64,000 nucleotides of DNA from Opisthorchis felineus (GCA_004794785.1 SJOL01007009.1:1-64000); one strand, 5' to 3'. Shown: positions 9,064 through 21,840, counted from the stretch's first letter. Translations and numbers: made by a program. Notes: generated by a model not told the origin, from the sequence alone.

Positions 9064-12000
9064 TTGAGCGGTTTACTAAATCCTGAAAATATGTTTGCGG
9101 ATGGGTACTGATTGAAGGTGCTGGGAGCTGGCCCCATGTGAAGTCAGCTGATGACAATAATTTGATGCAGGGGATTCTTTCTGCTGTTGAAATTTGAAGA
9201 GCGGCGGAGTTGGTGCCCGTGGACATTGCTGCGAATAGCGTCTGATGCTGTGCAAAGTTTGTATTATCGCTGTGGAGTGGAATGCTGTATCGGCCCGCAT
9301 CTCCAACCGAAGTGATGCGTTGTCCATACATAATCGAGTAGGTCGACGCAAATTAAGGTGCAGAATGAGAACCAACTGGGCATTCGAACCCTATAGCGAG
9401 TACCACAAAATCAAAAGCTGATCGCTACTCACTTGCGGGCAGTTACAGTGAAGCTGCAATACTGTCGCAATTAATCATCAATGGTTGTTAGAGTCAGTGA
9501 GGTCATCTGAGTTGTTGGTCGCGCTAGATTCAAAGTCAAACCCCTTAACGGAGGAATATTTTACAACATCATGTAATGATAAAATAATACTGAAAATTGA
9601 GTAATCGCTAACATTCACGAAGATGAAGAATCACATATTCTTGTTGAGTTGAGTTAATGCTCAGAAATATGAAAGCAAAGTTTGGCCATGACTTGGCCTA
9701 ATTTTTGTGTCAGCGAACCAGCCAGTTCACGTCGCAAAACATGCTGATGTGGTGTGTGCTGCGCTTCGAGCAGAAGAAAATTAAAAAAATGAGTTTCACA
9801 CGCAACTTTGTTTTTAATGTTTTTTATTGGTGCGGTAGCGAGTCCAATACCAAACGATGAACGTTCTGTGTGAGGAAGTTTGGACACGGGTATTTTTAAA
9901 AGGGTCCCTTGTCCAGCTGCTAGATCTTGTAAATACAGGAAACGAAACAATATGGTTGGAGCCACCAGCGTGTGCTTGTGAGAGATTCTAAAAAGAAAAT
10001 ATTTGTGTGAGATGCAGAAGAGGTTTTCTCGAGCGATAACACCTCAAATCGGATTGAGGCTCTGCCCAAGAACACCAAAGTTTAGAACAAGACAAACAAA
10101 TAGTTAACAAATCGATGCACGCTAACATAAGTAAATTTGGAGGAAAGAAAGATGGTGCAGTATTCTGGTGGGCAAGTTTTGGGGGAACTGGTTTGCTCAG
10201 TTTGGTTAAGGTACATAGAGAAGTTAACAGTCTGAAGTTGTTGATGACAGTTTTGGGTGAAACGGAGTAGCTTGTTTAGAAGAGTTAAGACGCCACTGAG
10301 GTTCACTAGAAAGGACAACTGAACTTAAAAAACGCTAAAGTTCAACATCCACCGATGTCACAGTGCGCAAGATTATCAGCAAACTTTCACTCGGAAAAAG
10401 ATTTACTCATTATGAGTAAAATCACGTGAGATATGTTGTCGGCACAGAGCTTCAGTGTCTGGAGCAAACTACCACCAAAGCCCTGGAGCTTTGACGGAAA
10501 GATCTAACTAGACACCTCAAACAACTCTGAGACAAAAGTGGTAATGCAACTGCCAGCGTCTGACCGGAAGATGGACGAACAGTGAAATTGTTTATATGTG
10601 CCAAACACCAACAGACTGCACAAGCCAAAAGCATGACAGAATGTTACCACCTGCCCTGGACGTAGATGCTAAATCGACACTAAACAGTAGGAATATGAGA
10701 CAAGGGCCAATGACCAACAATAGATATTCGCCGACAAACAACTTGTGCGTGATGGCGCGGTGCAACTACGGTAGATATGTGTGCGCGTGTGAGTGTCATG
10801 ACTGTCCTGCATCAAAAATACTTTAACACGTATGACTTTAAACAACACTAATCAGCAGGCGTTCGCTGGTTAAAATGTGGATAAAACATATAAGCCCCAT
10901 CACGGCAAACTGAGTTAGGATTCTTTAGGGTGCATGGTGAGCAGAAGGAAGTTCAGTGTTTAGCCGATCTAAATGAAAAGTGATAGAGCAAAAAGACATG
11001 TTCTATGTCTTGCAATGTCAAACGTCCTCCTAGTAATCCACACTACCAGTACAGAGCTTGAGTTGATGATTTCCCTCCCTATTCGCATGCATAAATCATT
11101 GGCTTGGCTCCTCATTCCAAGTTCCAGAATTTTTCTTTCTGTTTATACCGGTGCTTTCCTTTTTACCTACCTGACCGATCACTTCCAACGAACAATACCG
11201 AGGCACAAAAGAAAAGAGACTATCGATACGCTTCAACAAGTCATCAGTTAACCTCGATTCGGGTGTCGAACTAGGTCACAAAATCCTGATATGTGGGTTC
11301 ATCTCGTGTGCTGAGAAAGCGGATGGGGTGAGAAAACTCCACTTGTACTCTATCGAGCACTATCGAGGTAAACTAACCGATATATGGATTACGGGGGTGA
11401 GGTAGGATGAGCTACTAGTCCGTTAAAAGTGTACAGTGTGCTCAGACGAACATCTTCCAGTGTATCACCGCCGGAGCTAATTCCTACAGAAGAAAGGTAG
11501 ATCAAACTGGTTCGTTAAGTTTTCCCTCCCTACAGACAACACTTTTCTTGATGGGTGAAGGTGATCGATCTGTCTATCATTGTTGTGTTTCGCTAACCAC
11601 TTCACTCATAGAAGGTGCCACATGTCAAAACTCTTGTTACCAAAAGTTGTATCTCAGTCAGTCATTTTCGGGAAGTGTGCAAATCGGACGTTAATAGATT
11701 AACCGACAGAAGTGGTGTAATAGAAACCTTTATGTCAATGAAGCCACGGTTTTTGCACAGAGTTACTGTAAGGGTGTAATGCAGTGCTTATGATCGCTAT
11801 TTCGCCGATGCGAACAGTAAGATCAAGAGGCATTTGACGATGATGATGATGGGCAGAAGCACAGTTTGTTGTGAAAGGAAAGACACTGGCTGGGTTTCTA
11901 CCCGAGCGAGTTTGTCACAAATGAAATCAGCATATTTAATGATTGGCTGCTGACTATATTCAGGTAAACATTGGAAAGACACCACAGTCTCCAGAGTCTC

Positions 12001-13216
12001 TGACGTAGTGTGACTTCTCCAACATGCAAATTACTCTGTTTGATGGAATATTTAAATCTCGTGTGAGGGTTGCAGACTGTGCAATACACCCTCGTTCAGT
12101 GAGCCAATTTGGAGAGATTTGTAGCTCATGAATTCTATACGAAACTTGTCTGAATATGTGCGCAGTGTTTGGGATTGTTAGTGTGGATGCGGTCTTGAAA
12201 TTCAGATGTACCTTTCTTGGTAGTTACTCCATCCAAGCGACGATTTAGCACAGTCCCACGCTTTTTGTTACAGGGGAATTCGAGCCATAGACGTTGCTCG
12301 GCCACAAATTTTAATCACCAGAAGGATAGAACCTTGTCTTTTAAAACCAGCCGGAAATTGTCTACTGGCATTCAATTCGGTGATACAACTGATGTAATAT
12401 GCACCCTTGAAAACTTGTGTTGACTTGTGACGTCTTCCAGAATGGGCGCTTCTCTGGCTTACAATGCGCGATAGATGAGTCATTTAGGCTTTATATCAAA
12501 GCAATGAGCTGCTTTGTCAATGACCTCTTATCAACAATGAATTAACAGCCACACATTTTTGTATTGTTCTTACCTGCGTTATCGTTAGGCCATAATGTTG
12601 CTCTTTTCCACGCATTCAGCCGACTGTGGTGAGTGTCAGGAAAATTTGAGTATTTTTGATGCGTTTTCTCGGATTTCTTCATGTTTTGATGACAACCCAG
12701 AAAAAACCAAAAGGTAAGGGTAAGCATAATGAACACACCACCAGAGGTCATAAAACGCCCTTGGCCACTGGAGGTAGGTGGAATTAAAGATAACTATAGG
12801 AAAACAGACGTCTGATTGTTTGTGCCGAACAACATGAGTGATTTCACGTGTGGCTTCCACACATTTCTCCAAAATGGCGGGAGATTTTGCATAACTGTAG
12901 AAAATGAAATGGTTATTTGGCCGAAATTTCCTCACACAATAAATTGGGCCACTTCTTCGGTCATACAGCCTAGCTCCTCTTCCCAGGTAGTTTTCAAATG
13001 TCAAATTCATGCTCTTATTACAAAGCTAGTCACTTTTTTTGGTAGATTATGAACCACACAAGTAACTGCACTTTGCAATGTGCACGAGTAAAACGGCGGT
13101 ACATAGTAAGTGAGGGAAGGTTGTTCATTTTCCTGCGTATGCAGGCTAGATGCATATCGTCATCATTCTATCACCATAACTGTTTGTTATAAGTTTATTT
13201 ATGGTTACACTCACAG
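9064..13216. other. Long intron, mostly unassigned
   Basis: About 4.1 kb between PLE copy 1 and exon 4. A B-box-like GGGTTCGAAT on the minus strand at 9383-9392 suggests a SINE scrap near 9360-9440. I found no exon with good splice sites and matching phase; a weak 48-nt phase-1 candidate ends at a GTAAAC near 11363 but its acceptor is poor. Apparent open frames have no recognisable domains. Confidence 0.4.
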
Positions 13217-13270
13217 TTACCCGATGCCAGCAGAATCAACCATCGAACGACGGCAAACAGAATCTTTCTG
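13217..13270 (+). CDS. Phase-1 exon 4 (54 nt)
   Basis: Preceded by ATGGTTACACTCACAG and ended by TCTG|GTAAGA; 54 nt, phase 1 at both ends. The peptide is TRCQQNQPSNDGKQNLS, polar and probably disordered, with one cysteine. It bridges the cysteine-bearing N-terminal exons and the helical exons that follow. Its amino-acid content differs from the amphipathic modules, so support comes from the splice sites and phase only. Confidence 0.5.
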
Positions 13271-14462
13271 GTAAGACTCCATTATCCATTATTTTGCTTG
13301 ATAAGGTTAGCTAATTTAAAAAAAACAGGGGTAGTAATTGTCTACGTTCACAGTGCCGGGGACGAAATAGCAGCTGTCTCTTTATCACTGTTCTATATAT
13401 TGCCCGCAGAGCACAGTACAGTGGCTGTCAGCCCTCAATGGGGATTTCATGGCAAGGGTTTTCACGAGTTCGCGGGAAATAAAAACCCCAGATTTCAAGG
13501 GCTGGTTATTAAAATATTGATCGCCACTCTGAGTCGTATTATGCTTAATCCTTTGCCTCTGTTAATTTGGCGTCAACTTTTGTTTTTGTCGCCCGTGGTC
13601 CACCAAAAATTTTCCGTTGTGGATGACGGGTACGCGTGTACTGACAAAATGAGAAGCATTTCAGCCGGCCTGAGATAGTCCGTAAAGTGCCACATGAATT
13701 AATGTTGCAAAACGACAGATTTTATTTTGTGTGCGCGCAAGAGAAGCCAGAGCCAAGTGATGTGAAGAGATAAATAACTTTAGGCACCCATGGAGTGCGT
13801 TCTAATACCACTAGGTTCGTCTTGGGGCTCACACGTTCCATACGTGTGAGGACTTATCACGATCTTATCCATTAATATCAGTCTCTTCACGACACCTGCT
13901 GATACCGATGCTGGAAGGTATAATAATGCCCAGTTGATTTTTTAACACCGCTCCGCTTAGAACGAAGCTATCGACACCACAGAGATTGGTCAACTAACAG
14001 CGTAGGGAGTGCTGACATACTTCTCTTTCCTCGACTAATGGTTTGTGTGTCAGGTCTGCCTACAGCATGGCTCTAATGCTAGTTCTCCTGGGAGGGGTAA
14101 TCTATCTAATGTTGAGGCCATCCGGTGCAAGTTCACTCTATTTATTTGATACACGACTCACCTTGTGCGTTTTAGTAGTAATTGGGCCGTTGTGTATGGG
14201 ACCTATGTGGAGGAACGTTAAGTCATTTGATCCTCGCGGAATACAAGCGATGGACAGGATATCACAATTATAACCACGGAAGTTGAGAAAGTGGTTGCGG
14301 GCGTTATTCCTGAGGCTAACAGTCTTCGGAAAAGCAACCAAATATGGGGTTCATCCTCATTGTTATCACCTTAATATTTTCAGGCTTTAAAATCTAGCAT
14401 CTTTAATTTAAATGAGTGACGTAGCATACTAATTTTTCTTTTTTTTCATATAAAAAATACAG
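13271..14462. other. Intron between exons 4 and 5
   Basis: Contains open frames of about 126 codons (13298) and 76 codons (14043). Neither has a recognisable domain or consistent splice context, and I treat them as chance frames. Confidence 0.35.
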
Positions 14463-14528
14463 ATTCATCACCGTCAATGACTCAAATTGAAACGGAACTG
14501 CTGCACACTTTGGAGAGGCAACAGACAA
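14463..14528 (+). CDS. Phase-1 exon 5 (66 nt, helical module)
   Basis: A very strong pyrimidine tract (TTTTTCTTTTTTTTCATAT) and AATACAG precede it; the donor is ACAA|GTAAGT. It has 66 nt, phase 1 at both ends. The peptide SSPSMTQIETELLHTLERQQ has a flexible start and then an amphipathic helix with hydrophobics at I, L, L, L. This is the first of the one-helix modules. The next exon of this kind lies almost 8 kb away, across LINE and gypsy insertions. Confidence 0.65.
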
Positions 14529-14770
14529 GTAAGTTACAGGGTCGCCCCACGAGGCAACCTAGCAAGCGAGCACAAATTTCGATAGTAAAAAACAGTTTAC
14601 GTCTTACATCCGATTATTTACGGTGTTCAGAAGAAAAATCAATCGGACAGTATCGCAGTATGCTTTTCAAACAAACGCTTAGGTCACTGCGTTTGTGGAA
14701 AATTCTCAGTAGTTCATAAAGAGTTTGATACATCGCAATAAACCGCATTGCAATTGGGGGTTAGACTGAC

Positions 14771-14850
14771 GGGGACGAGATGGCTCAGTGGTTAGAGCGC
14801 GAATTTACTGACCATGGCTCGTGGTTCGAACCCGACCTCTGTATCTCGAT
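14771..14850 (+). repeat. tRNA-headed SINE
   Basis: A textbook A box (TGGCTCAGTGGTTAGAGCG) and B box (GTGGTTCGAACCC) lie in a segment whose ends pair (CGAGAT with ATCTCG). The anticodon arm is not clean and a long tail follows (CTTCGTTCCGGAGGCATGGC), so I call it a SINE head rather than a working tRNA gene. Confidence 0.6.
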
Positions 14851-15128
14851 TTTTCCTGTTTGGGCTTGGGCAACCTGGCAGTATTCCAGCCTTCGTGCTT
14901 CGTTCCGGAGGCATGGCAGTTAGGCACTAAAGGGGTGCTACATCTGGACGGTTAGACTGACATTCAAGCTCAGTTTTTTGTATGATTAAGTTGTTTTTTA
15001 GAAACAAGCTCTTTGCGGATTGCGGACTGAACCCAAAATGACGAAGATAAGCGAAGATATCAACGCAAAATGTCATTCAAACAACAATCTAATAAGGGTG
15101 TAAAACTCAAAGTAGATAAGGTCTTTGT

Positions 15129-15156
15129 GGGGGGGGGGGGGGGGGGGGGCGGGGGG
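15129..15156 (+). repeat. Poly-G tract (21 G, C, 6 G)
   Basis: A run of 21 guanines, a C, then six more, able in principle to form a G-quadruplex on the plus strand. It lies in the intron after exon 5. Its exact length may be an assembly artefact, since homopolymers this long are error-prone. Confidence 0.8.
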
Positions 15157-15504
15157 ATAAAAAATTCCACACGCGAATTCTACTTGATGTATGCCTGCAA
15201 AACATTCTACAAAAGACTTGCACAACCTCCAGGTTATTCCAAAAGAAATTGGTTGCCGTTACTGGCTGTTATTAATGCTTAGGAATAATGTTGATGGACG
15301 CAAACGTGAATTAGAAAGTGGAGCACGATTACGGAAGGTTTTTTCTCAGAACTAAGCTAGCCTTCTGCCAAAGAGCTCAAAGCCCAGCTACACGGAGTAG
15401 AATCTTTCAGGAGTTTTGAAATTAGAGTAAGTTCTGATTGATCGACCGAAGTCTCTCAAAATGCTGAGAGAGAACGCATGTTTTGACCCACTGTTTTTCA
15501 TATT

Positions 15505-16420
15505 TTGTATAATGCATTTCATTTCAACCCCAAACTTCTGATCATTATGGCAGCTGATAATTCAGAACGTGGAATTAGTTCGGTTTTACTGCAGCAGTTT
15601 TCGAGTTGCTCAAGAAAGATTGTCTGTCATGTATCTCACTCATACTCGTTAAATGGGCGAAATTACTCTCAAATTACAATGAGAGCGTTATCTCTGATAT
15701 ACGTTGTTGGGAAATTCCACGGAATGTTGCATGGCCGGTTCGTGCTGTTAATCGCCTTCAACGCTGGATTACTGTTCTCTAGGATTTCGACATGACTTAA
15801 AAAGCAAGAGCCGATGCGCTGTCACTCGAAACATCTAAACGAAAAATCACTAAGATGTACGACGTAACAGTTTTAGTTGGGTGCGAAATAGTTTTTTCCG
15901 TTTACGTTCAGCAGCTTTCCGTCTCTGCTCAAGTCCTTCGTAAAGAAACTGGGCATGATCACTCACCAAAGTACGCTATTCGATAGCTCCAAAATGGATG
16001 CTAACAGGAGTCAAGGGTAATTGCCAACAGGTGTTTCTTTGAAAAGGCGCTTTAAAAACCGTGGGTGATTGTCTAATGTCAAGCAACCGTGTTGTCATAC
16101 TACGAAAAAAATTTGGTATAATGTGTCGAGACAACCTTATTTAGGACATTCTGTAACTGGCAGAAAAAATTACTTGCTCAAAGTTATGCCAGTTACACAT
16201 TTGTTTGTACGAAAGTGGATAGAAATTGTCCATGGCTGCAGGTAGTGTGCGATGGCAGTCTGATTTTCGTCGAACTCAATGATTTCCTTTCCTAAAGCTT
16301 AAAAAGGCAGTGGATTTTGCTGGTTTAGTGAGAGGGTATCTGGTCCTGACTATCATGAATGCTTTCTCAGAGTGGCCAGATGTGTTTATAATTAGCGGAG
16401 TTACAATTGCAGATATTCCG
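15505..16420 (+). pseudogene. Second Ty3/gypsy pol fragment (RNase H to integrase)
   Basis: It begins in RNase H (IMAADNSERGISSVLLQQF, then the NGRNYSQITMRALSLIYVVGKFH segment equivalent to YSQIEKEALAIVFGVKKFH). It continues through a worn zinc-binding block near 16140-16250, with 'KKLLAQSYASY', and reaches the integrase core at 16310-16420 ('VDFAGLVRGYLVLTIMNAFSEWPDV'). Frames change between blocks. The RT and the last catalytic residues are absent. It is more decayed than the copy at 865 and in the same orientation. Confidence 0.75.
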
Positions 16421-16457
16421 AAACTTCTGGTGATGGATAATGAAGCGTAGTTTGTAG

Positions 16458-16505
16458 ATATCATCATCATCATTATCATCATCATCGTCATCATCACCAA
16501 CAACA
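16458..16505. repeat. ATC-rich trinucleotide microsatellite
   Basis: Imperfect ATC/TCATCA repeats (ATATCATCATCATCATTATC and on). It creates a methionine-rich open frame on the minus strand that has no coding meaning. Confidence 0.85.
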
Positions 16506-16567
16506 TCAGTGTTGTCACTGATGCCTCACTGCCGTACAACCATAAAGTTCATCTAATTATAGACGTA

Positions 16568-16592
16568 ACACACTACTCACAAGGTTGCTGAA
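16568..16592 (-). repeat. 3' tip of a hammerhead-core repeat
   Basis: CACTACTCACAAGGTTGCTGAAG is the reverse complement of the conserved 3' end (CAGCAACCTTATGAGTAG) of the repeat at 5519. Only the tip is present, and no ribozyme core follows. Confidence 0.55.
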
Positions 16593-16946
16593 GAACAGAA
16601 AAAGAGTGGGTGAGAGAAGAGATCTAGTGCTGGCCTATGTCAAGCATTCTGAGGTGCCTACACCTCCAAGCGCTCAGTCAGACAAGCTGGAAAGAACCTG
16701 AAAGCACGAACGCCACTGACATTGATCAGCAGCCATTTCTTGCAGCCAAGCGAAGTAGGGGTCACGGGGACCCCATCCTGGAAGGAGTACAACACGAACA
16801 ACACCGGAACTCTTCGTGATCTCTTTCATACCCTTCTGCCAAATCATACGTTGTCCACTTCACGGTTTGCGCCATTTTGAAGGAGGCACAGAGAACAACA
16901 TTCGTCTCCTTAGATGGTATTTTGGCATGCTTAACACACGGCTCTT
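16593..16946. other. Unassigned stretch before the LINE
   Basis: Sequence between the repeat tip and the LINE 3' end. Nothing recognisable beyond possible LINE 3' UTR. Confidence 0.35.
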
Positions 16947-19160
16947 TTACCACAGTTGACGGTGCTGGATTTTTTTCGCGATTGAAATACCTGCTGCACA
17001 ACCAAATACGCGTTTTCTAATAACCTCATTCCTAGTTCGTTGGCTCCATCCAAAGCCAGCAACGCTTTTAAAGCATCGATGGTAAAAAACCTGAAGACAC
17101 CTCGCATCGTCTGTCCGCGGACGCCACGTCTCGGAGACATATAACAACACAGGCCTTACTGTAGCCTGGTACACGCGACCCTTAAGACCCAGTGATATGC
17201 CTTTTTGACGCCAGCGGTGGCGCAAATTAGCAAACGTGATTCTGGCCTTCGAGATTCATGTACTTACTTCATCGGACACATTTCCGTTAGAGCTAATACA
17301 ACTACCGAGTTACTTAAAATTCTCCACAATCTCAAGTGATTCTCCTTGAATTGTGAGGGTATGTTCAGCGACTGTACGTTCTGAAGCAGGACTTTGCACT
17401 TTAAAATGCAAGGCGCACGCCGAAAGATGTTATGATGATGGTCCGACTATTCAACAGGGCTTGTGCTTCGCCTCGGTTTTCAAAAATGAGGGTGATGTCA
17501 CCTGCGTACTTCCAATTGACAAAGTTCTCACCAGCAACAATTTGAACACCGGGGTTTTGAAGACCTTTCGGCGTTCGCCTCATGGGGGAGTTGAACAAGA
17601 ACGGAGAAAATAAACATCCTTGTTGGACACCACTTTTTGTAGGAAAGCTTTTGGAGAGCTCACCATACATTCGCACACACCCAAAAGTATATGGATATAA
17701 AGATCGGATTATGTTCATAAACTTCTGGGGCATATCCTATTGAGCAAGTTTGGTTAGCAGCACTGACTATTCGATAGAATCAGACGCACCCCTGAAGTCA
17801 GGGAACACCAAGATTGTGGATTGTACTTACATGTGGCATTGCTCTAAAGCCTGACAAATTGTGAAGATGTGGTCAACACAGCCTCTACCCGGTCGAAATC
17901 CCGCTTGATTCTAACGCGTCAATGTTTCGCGTGCCGTACCGTAAGACGAAGAAGAATCGGCCACCAAACCCTTGTCACAATACTAGTCAAACTAACACCT
18001 CTGTGCTTACTACATTCACTGCGAATACCCTTTTTGAAAATGGACGTTATTGTCAATTCACCCCAGTTATCTGGAAAGGTCTCTTTCTCCCGGATAAACC
18101 CAAATAGGCTAGACAAGCACCGACCGAGGAATCTACCGCCATCCTAAAACAGCAGGTGGGAAATCGTCAGCACCAGCAGCACGATGGCATTTATGAGGTT
18201 GAAGCAGATTTCATATTCACAGTACACCTTACTGCTAAGGGCCAGGATTCCGGTCTAGGGGTAGCAGCTTGCCAACTGGATTAATGTTCGAAGTACTGTG
18301 CCCAGAGGTCCAAACGTCCTTTCTTACTGGATATCAGAAAGCAATTCTGGTCCTGCTAGTTTCGCTGACGAGAGGCTTCTGAGGACCACTCGAATGAATC
18401 AAGTTGAACAGCTTGCGGACGTTTCCAGCATTTTCTGCATCTTATATTTCTTCGGCCTTTCGGGTCCACCAAGCTTCTTGGTCTTCACAGACACTCAGTT
18501 TTACCTGGCGTTTGATGATGCGTCGGGTTGGGTTGTGGTTGCGGTCAGGATGAATCTGTCGTCGGTCCTCCTGCCACGGTCCTATCAGAGATCCAATGTT
18601 TAGATGAGGTTGGCTGGGCTGTACCGCAAACGAAAGTTCTGGTTTTGAGTAGCGCTTTGAATATCTTTTCCCAGTGGCCCTTTATATCCGACATCGAACT
18701 GTCCGGCAGGCGTTCGATGAGCTGGTTCTGATAGTTTCGTTTGGTTTCTGGGTTTGCTAGCTTCTCAATGGCTAAGCAAGATGTGCGCATTTTGCGCACC
18801 TGAAAAGCGCAATGAAAACCAGCAGCATACAAGTGCATGGTCGAAGTCCACGCTGGTGTTTCAGAAGGAGCAACCAGCAGTGATCGACCGTCGTCACCGA
18901 TAACTGACGGCAATGTGATCGATTCGGATTTGGAGGTGGTTCGTTGGGGGGCCCCACGTTGCCAAGCGATTTCTCCCGTTTCGGAAATTGGTACTACAAA
19001 GGAACAATCTGTAATAGGCATGCATCTCAAGCAGACTATTTCCGTTGTCCGTGCGTCTCGTGTCCAATCCAAGACGACCACCCAATCGGGCTTCAGCAGC
19101 GCTAAGTTAATCCCCTGGGCGTTCATGTCACCAGCAACCACAACGATATCTGAGCTTTTA
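16947..19160 (-). pseudogene. RTE/CR1-like non-LTR retrotransposon (endonuclease and RT), decayed
   Basis: In minus-strand order: endonuclease at 19160-18545 (VAGDMNAQ; then STNFRNGRNRLATWGPP and RIDHIAVSYR in a second frame). Reverse transcriptase follows at 18116-17900 (FPDNWGELTITSIFKKG, HRGVSLTSIVTR) and 17733-17401 (SGVQQGCLFSPFLFN, and the catalytic YxDD as YAGD, which loses one Asp). The post-RT block is at 17225-16947 (ISLGLKGRVYQATVRPVLLY, SETWRPRTDD, FYHRCFKSVAG). There are several frameshifts and stops. About 2.2 kb remains, close to the pol core of such elements. It lies antisense in the intron between exons 5 and 6 of the plus-strand gene. Confidence 0.85.
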
Positions 19161-19940
19161 GTCCGTTGTTAAAGAGCATCTAGAGCGTCATAGAAACTGT
19201 CTTTGGCAGATTTAGAGTACAGTCACTTGGGGCGCAAACACAATAAACAGGGTGCGACGGACTGCACTTCCTCAAGGTTCTCTCAGACGTTGCCAAACAA
19301 ACCGCGTATGGGCGAATGTCAACGGGTATTCAATCAAGCGGAGACGCTTTCGCTAGGTCGCGCAACACAATACTCACCCCAGCATATTTAGCCGCAATGA
19401 CCTCTGCATCACCAACCGTGCGTAGCCGGAACCTAGAAGAGAGCAAGTGGGCAGTCAGTTCAATCACAGTACTTGCGCCATTTATCCTTGTTTCTGACAG
19501 ACAGCGTAATCAGTGCAGAGAGAATTTATCGTGCGAGCAAGAGCCACCTGTTGTCCTGCTTGCTTCAGTGTGCGAACGTTAAAGGCGGCTGAGTAGACAG
19601 GCTTTCAGGGTTTGAAAACAGAATTCAAAGTGTTTAGTGTTGTTACTGAAGTCGGAAGCTGCAGCTGAGTGTGATGCACGGCGAGCAAAGCGGTCAGTCC
19701 TACTGCTTGGACCTGCAGAGAGGGTGTTCAAATTTGGGTGGGGTAGGGTAGAACAGTCAAAGCGTGAAAGTTAAAGAAGGGAGGCGTCAGCAGTAGCATG
19801 TTTCCACTTATCCGTCCTTCTGTATTCAGCAATTAAGACGACCCGGCTGGTGACACCACGCGACGGCCGATGTGGCATGAGAGTATTGTTAGTTGTAAGT
19901 GTTTTGACTGTATGTGGGCCGGAATACTGCCAAGGCGCCC

Positions 19941-20010
19941 AGACCTAGACAGGAGGACGATTAGGGTCCTCGACCAAAGCCTTTGGCTCAAAAACCTAAC
20001 AGCAAGGCAA
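19941..20010 (+). repeat. Dispersed repeat, CCAAAGCCTTTGGCTC family
   Basis: The segment around GACCAAAGCCTTTGGCTCAA, with a preceding GACAGGAGGACGATTAGG, recurs inverted at 51421-51495 and 54736-54810. The central AAAGCCTTTGGCTC is partly palindromic. Three copies in 64 kb show a repeat family; its class is unknown. Confidence 0.6.
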
Positions 20011-21615
20011 CGTTATTTGGTGGGAAAGGCAAGTGCATTACCATTTTTGTAGAATAAGTCGCCACACACGATCCGACCCCAATTTGGAGGGCCAGGAGAC
20101 TGTGCTGGTCATACCTTTAACCACTGAGCAACTTGGTATGAGAGTCTCTGTGGGTGTCGCACGGACACCACCCAGTATAGCTCAATGGGTCGCGGAGGCA
20201 CACAAACCGTCACATCACGGTAAGGTCCAGCCTCTTCGTGACGAGTTTATAGATAATTTATAGACAATGAGTTTGCAAATTTTCTTCTTTCTCAAGCAAG
20301 TCAGAGTTTGCCTAGTCCATCCGCAATCAAACGGATGGTACGGTTAAACGGGGTTTTATGAGGCTGAGAGTTAAAGGAAGCATCAAACAAAACGTACACA
20401 ACGTTTTGTGATCATATCCAATGACATTTTTTAAAACTTGATAATCATTCATTTGTCTCCAGGCAAAGCGTTCATGGGAAGGCTTGCTTTTGTTCCTGGA
20501 CATAATATTGCCTACAAAACGTAATTTGAAGAGAAGCGGCCACAGAAATAATCTGTGCACTCAATGACACCAAGCATCATTACGTTTCTTCATTCACAGT
20601 ACCTACGTTCGAATAGGGAATTTCCGAGGTTGGGGGGGGGGATGGACACGGAGTAGTTTTACATCGAAAATGCAATATATAAACTTAAATATGATCATTT
20701 TAGTTGGATTAACCTTGTCAGTTAAACGCGTGTCCGATGGGATTATCTGACATCCCACGCTCCATTATCCCCATCTGTGTGTTGAGTGAAGATGCTACTG
20801 AAAACGTAGCCATTACTACTCCATCAAGCTCCAAGTCATCTTAAGCTCTAGGCCACTCGTCACGGGACAGATAATTCGAGTAACTAAAATTTTTCACGAA
20901 ACTCTTTAAAAGAAAATAAGTATCGCGCGATCTCCGTATGGCCAGTCAGCCCGCAGTGCTATTTGGCCTAGAATTCCGTCCCCTCAACTGGTCCCTTCGC
21001 TGTATTGATTGTCGAATATGTTAATGAGAAAATCCAGTGCTGATCGCATCCGGTGACAACATTTATACAGTGAGAACCGGAACAAGGTTTCAGGCTCAGG
21101 AGAAGGAATACGTTACAACGCTTTGAAGTTGAAACATTTTGATCCCCGGATCGCTTTGAACAAGGTGATGAGAGCAATAATGTTTTGGGATGAATTCATT
21201 TCGTACAGTCTCGTCTGCCACAATACGTGTGAAACGAAATAGAATGAAACAAAAACACAACACTAGTTTATATATGGAACTAGTTTATATGGAACTGAAA
21301 TGCAACATGACTGCTCAACAAACCAAGGTAGTCTACGAGTGTTTCTCAAGTTTTTCTGAGTCGAAGAAACAAACTGCTCACGTTTAAACTAAGAGTTGAG
21401 GAACTATCACTAGTAGTTGGCGCAAAACACGGTGCTTTATCGGTCCTGTCGAGAAGTACATCCTGTTTCTGCGCGCTGCAAAACCAATCTAGGTTACTAT
21501 AAATTGATCTTTATCTAAAATTCCACTGTCACGTGCGCGACTGGTGGGTTCATATTCGATTGTTGGTGGCTAGTGACTGTTAAGTGACTGCGCTTGACGG
21601 CGATTCAGACTCAGA

Positions 21616-21840
21616 ATGTCAGTATTAATTCGACCATGTTACCAAGACATACTCAAGGCTGTGCTATTCCCATTGGCGACCTTCTGGTTCCTAGCCAACG
21701 CTCAACACTATGGATCAAAAGAAGCCGATCAAGATTGGGACTTAACAGAAACAGTTTTCGGTCACTTTCGGAGTGAATCAGAACAGGTGGGCTGGTACTG
21801 GAGGGAGAAGAGGGAGATTAGTATAGCACCATCGGTGTAA
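21616..21840 (+). CDS. Small open frame with signal-peptide-like N-terminus
   Basis: A 74-codon frame opens MSVLIRPCYQDILKAVLFPL and runs through a hydrophobic core to an A-N-A site followed by QHYG, which looks like a signal peptidase cleavage site. The rest is acidic and polar and ends in TAA. A CAG|GTGGGC at about 21785 could be a donor. There is no homologue I can name. It could be an alternative first exon of the phase-1 gene, a tiny secreted protein, or chance. Confidence 0.25.
   Translation: MSVLIRPCYQDILKAVLFPLATFWFLANAQHYGSKEADQDWDLTETVFGHFRSESEQVGWYWREKREISIAPSV

Noticed and set aside
11316..11363. 48-nt phase-1 segment as another exon
   Set aside because: The acceptor has no pyrimidine tract and the peptide lacks the module pattern.
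14771..14850. Functional tRNA gene
   Set aside because: A and B boxes are good, but the cloverleaf is not clean and a SINE body follows.
16276..16539. Methionine-rich minus frame
   Set aside because: Produced by an ATC microsatellite over a decayed gypsy integrase on the other strand.
18545..19141. 198-codon minus frame as a host gene
   Set aside because: It opens with the LINE endonuclease block VAGDMNAQ and adjoins LINE reverse transcriptase.
20181..20222. 39-nt phase-1 segment ending at GTAAGG
   Set aside because: Weak acceptor and a position close to repeat-derived sequence.
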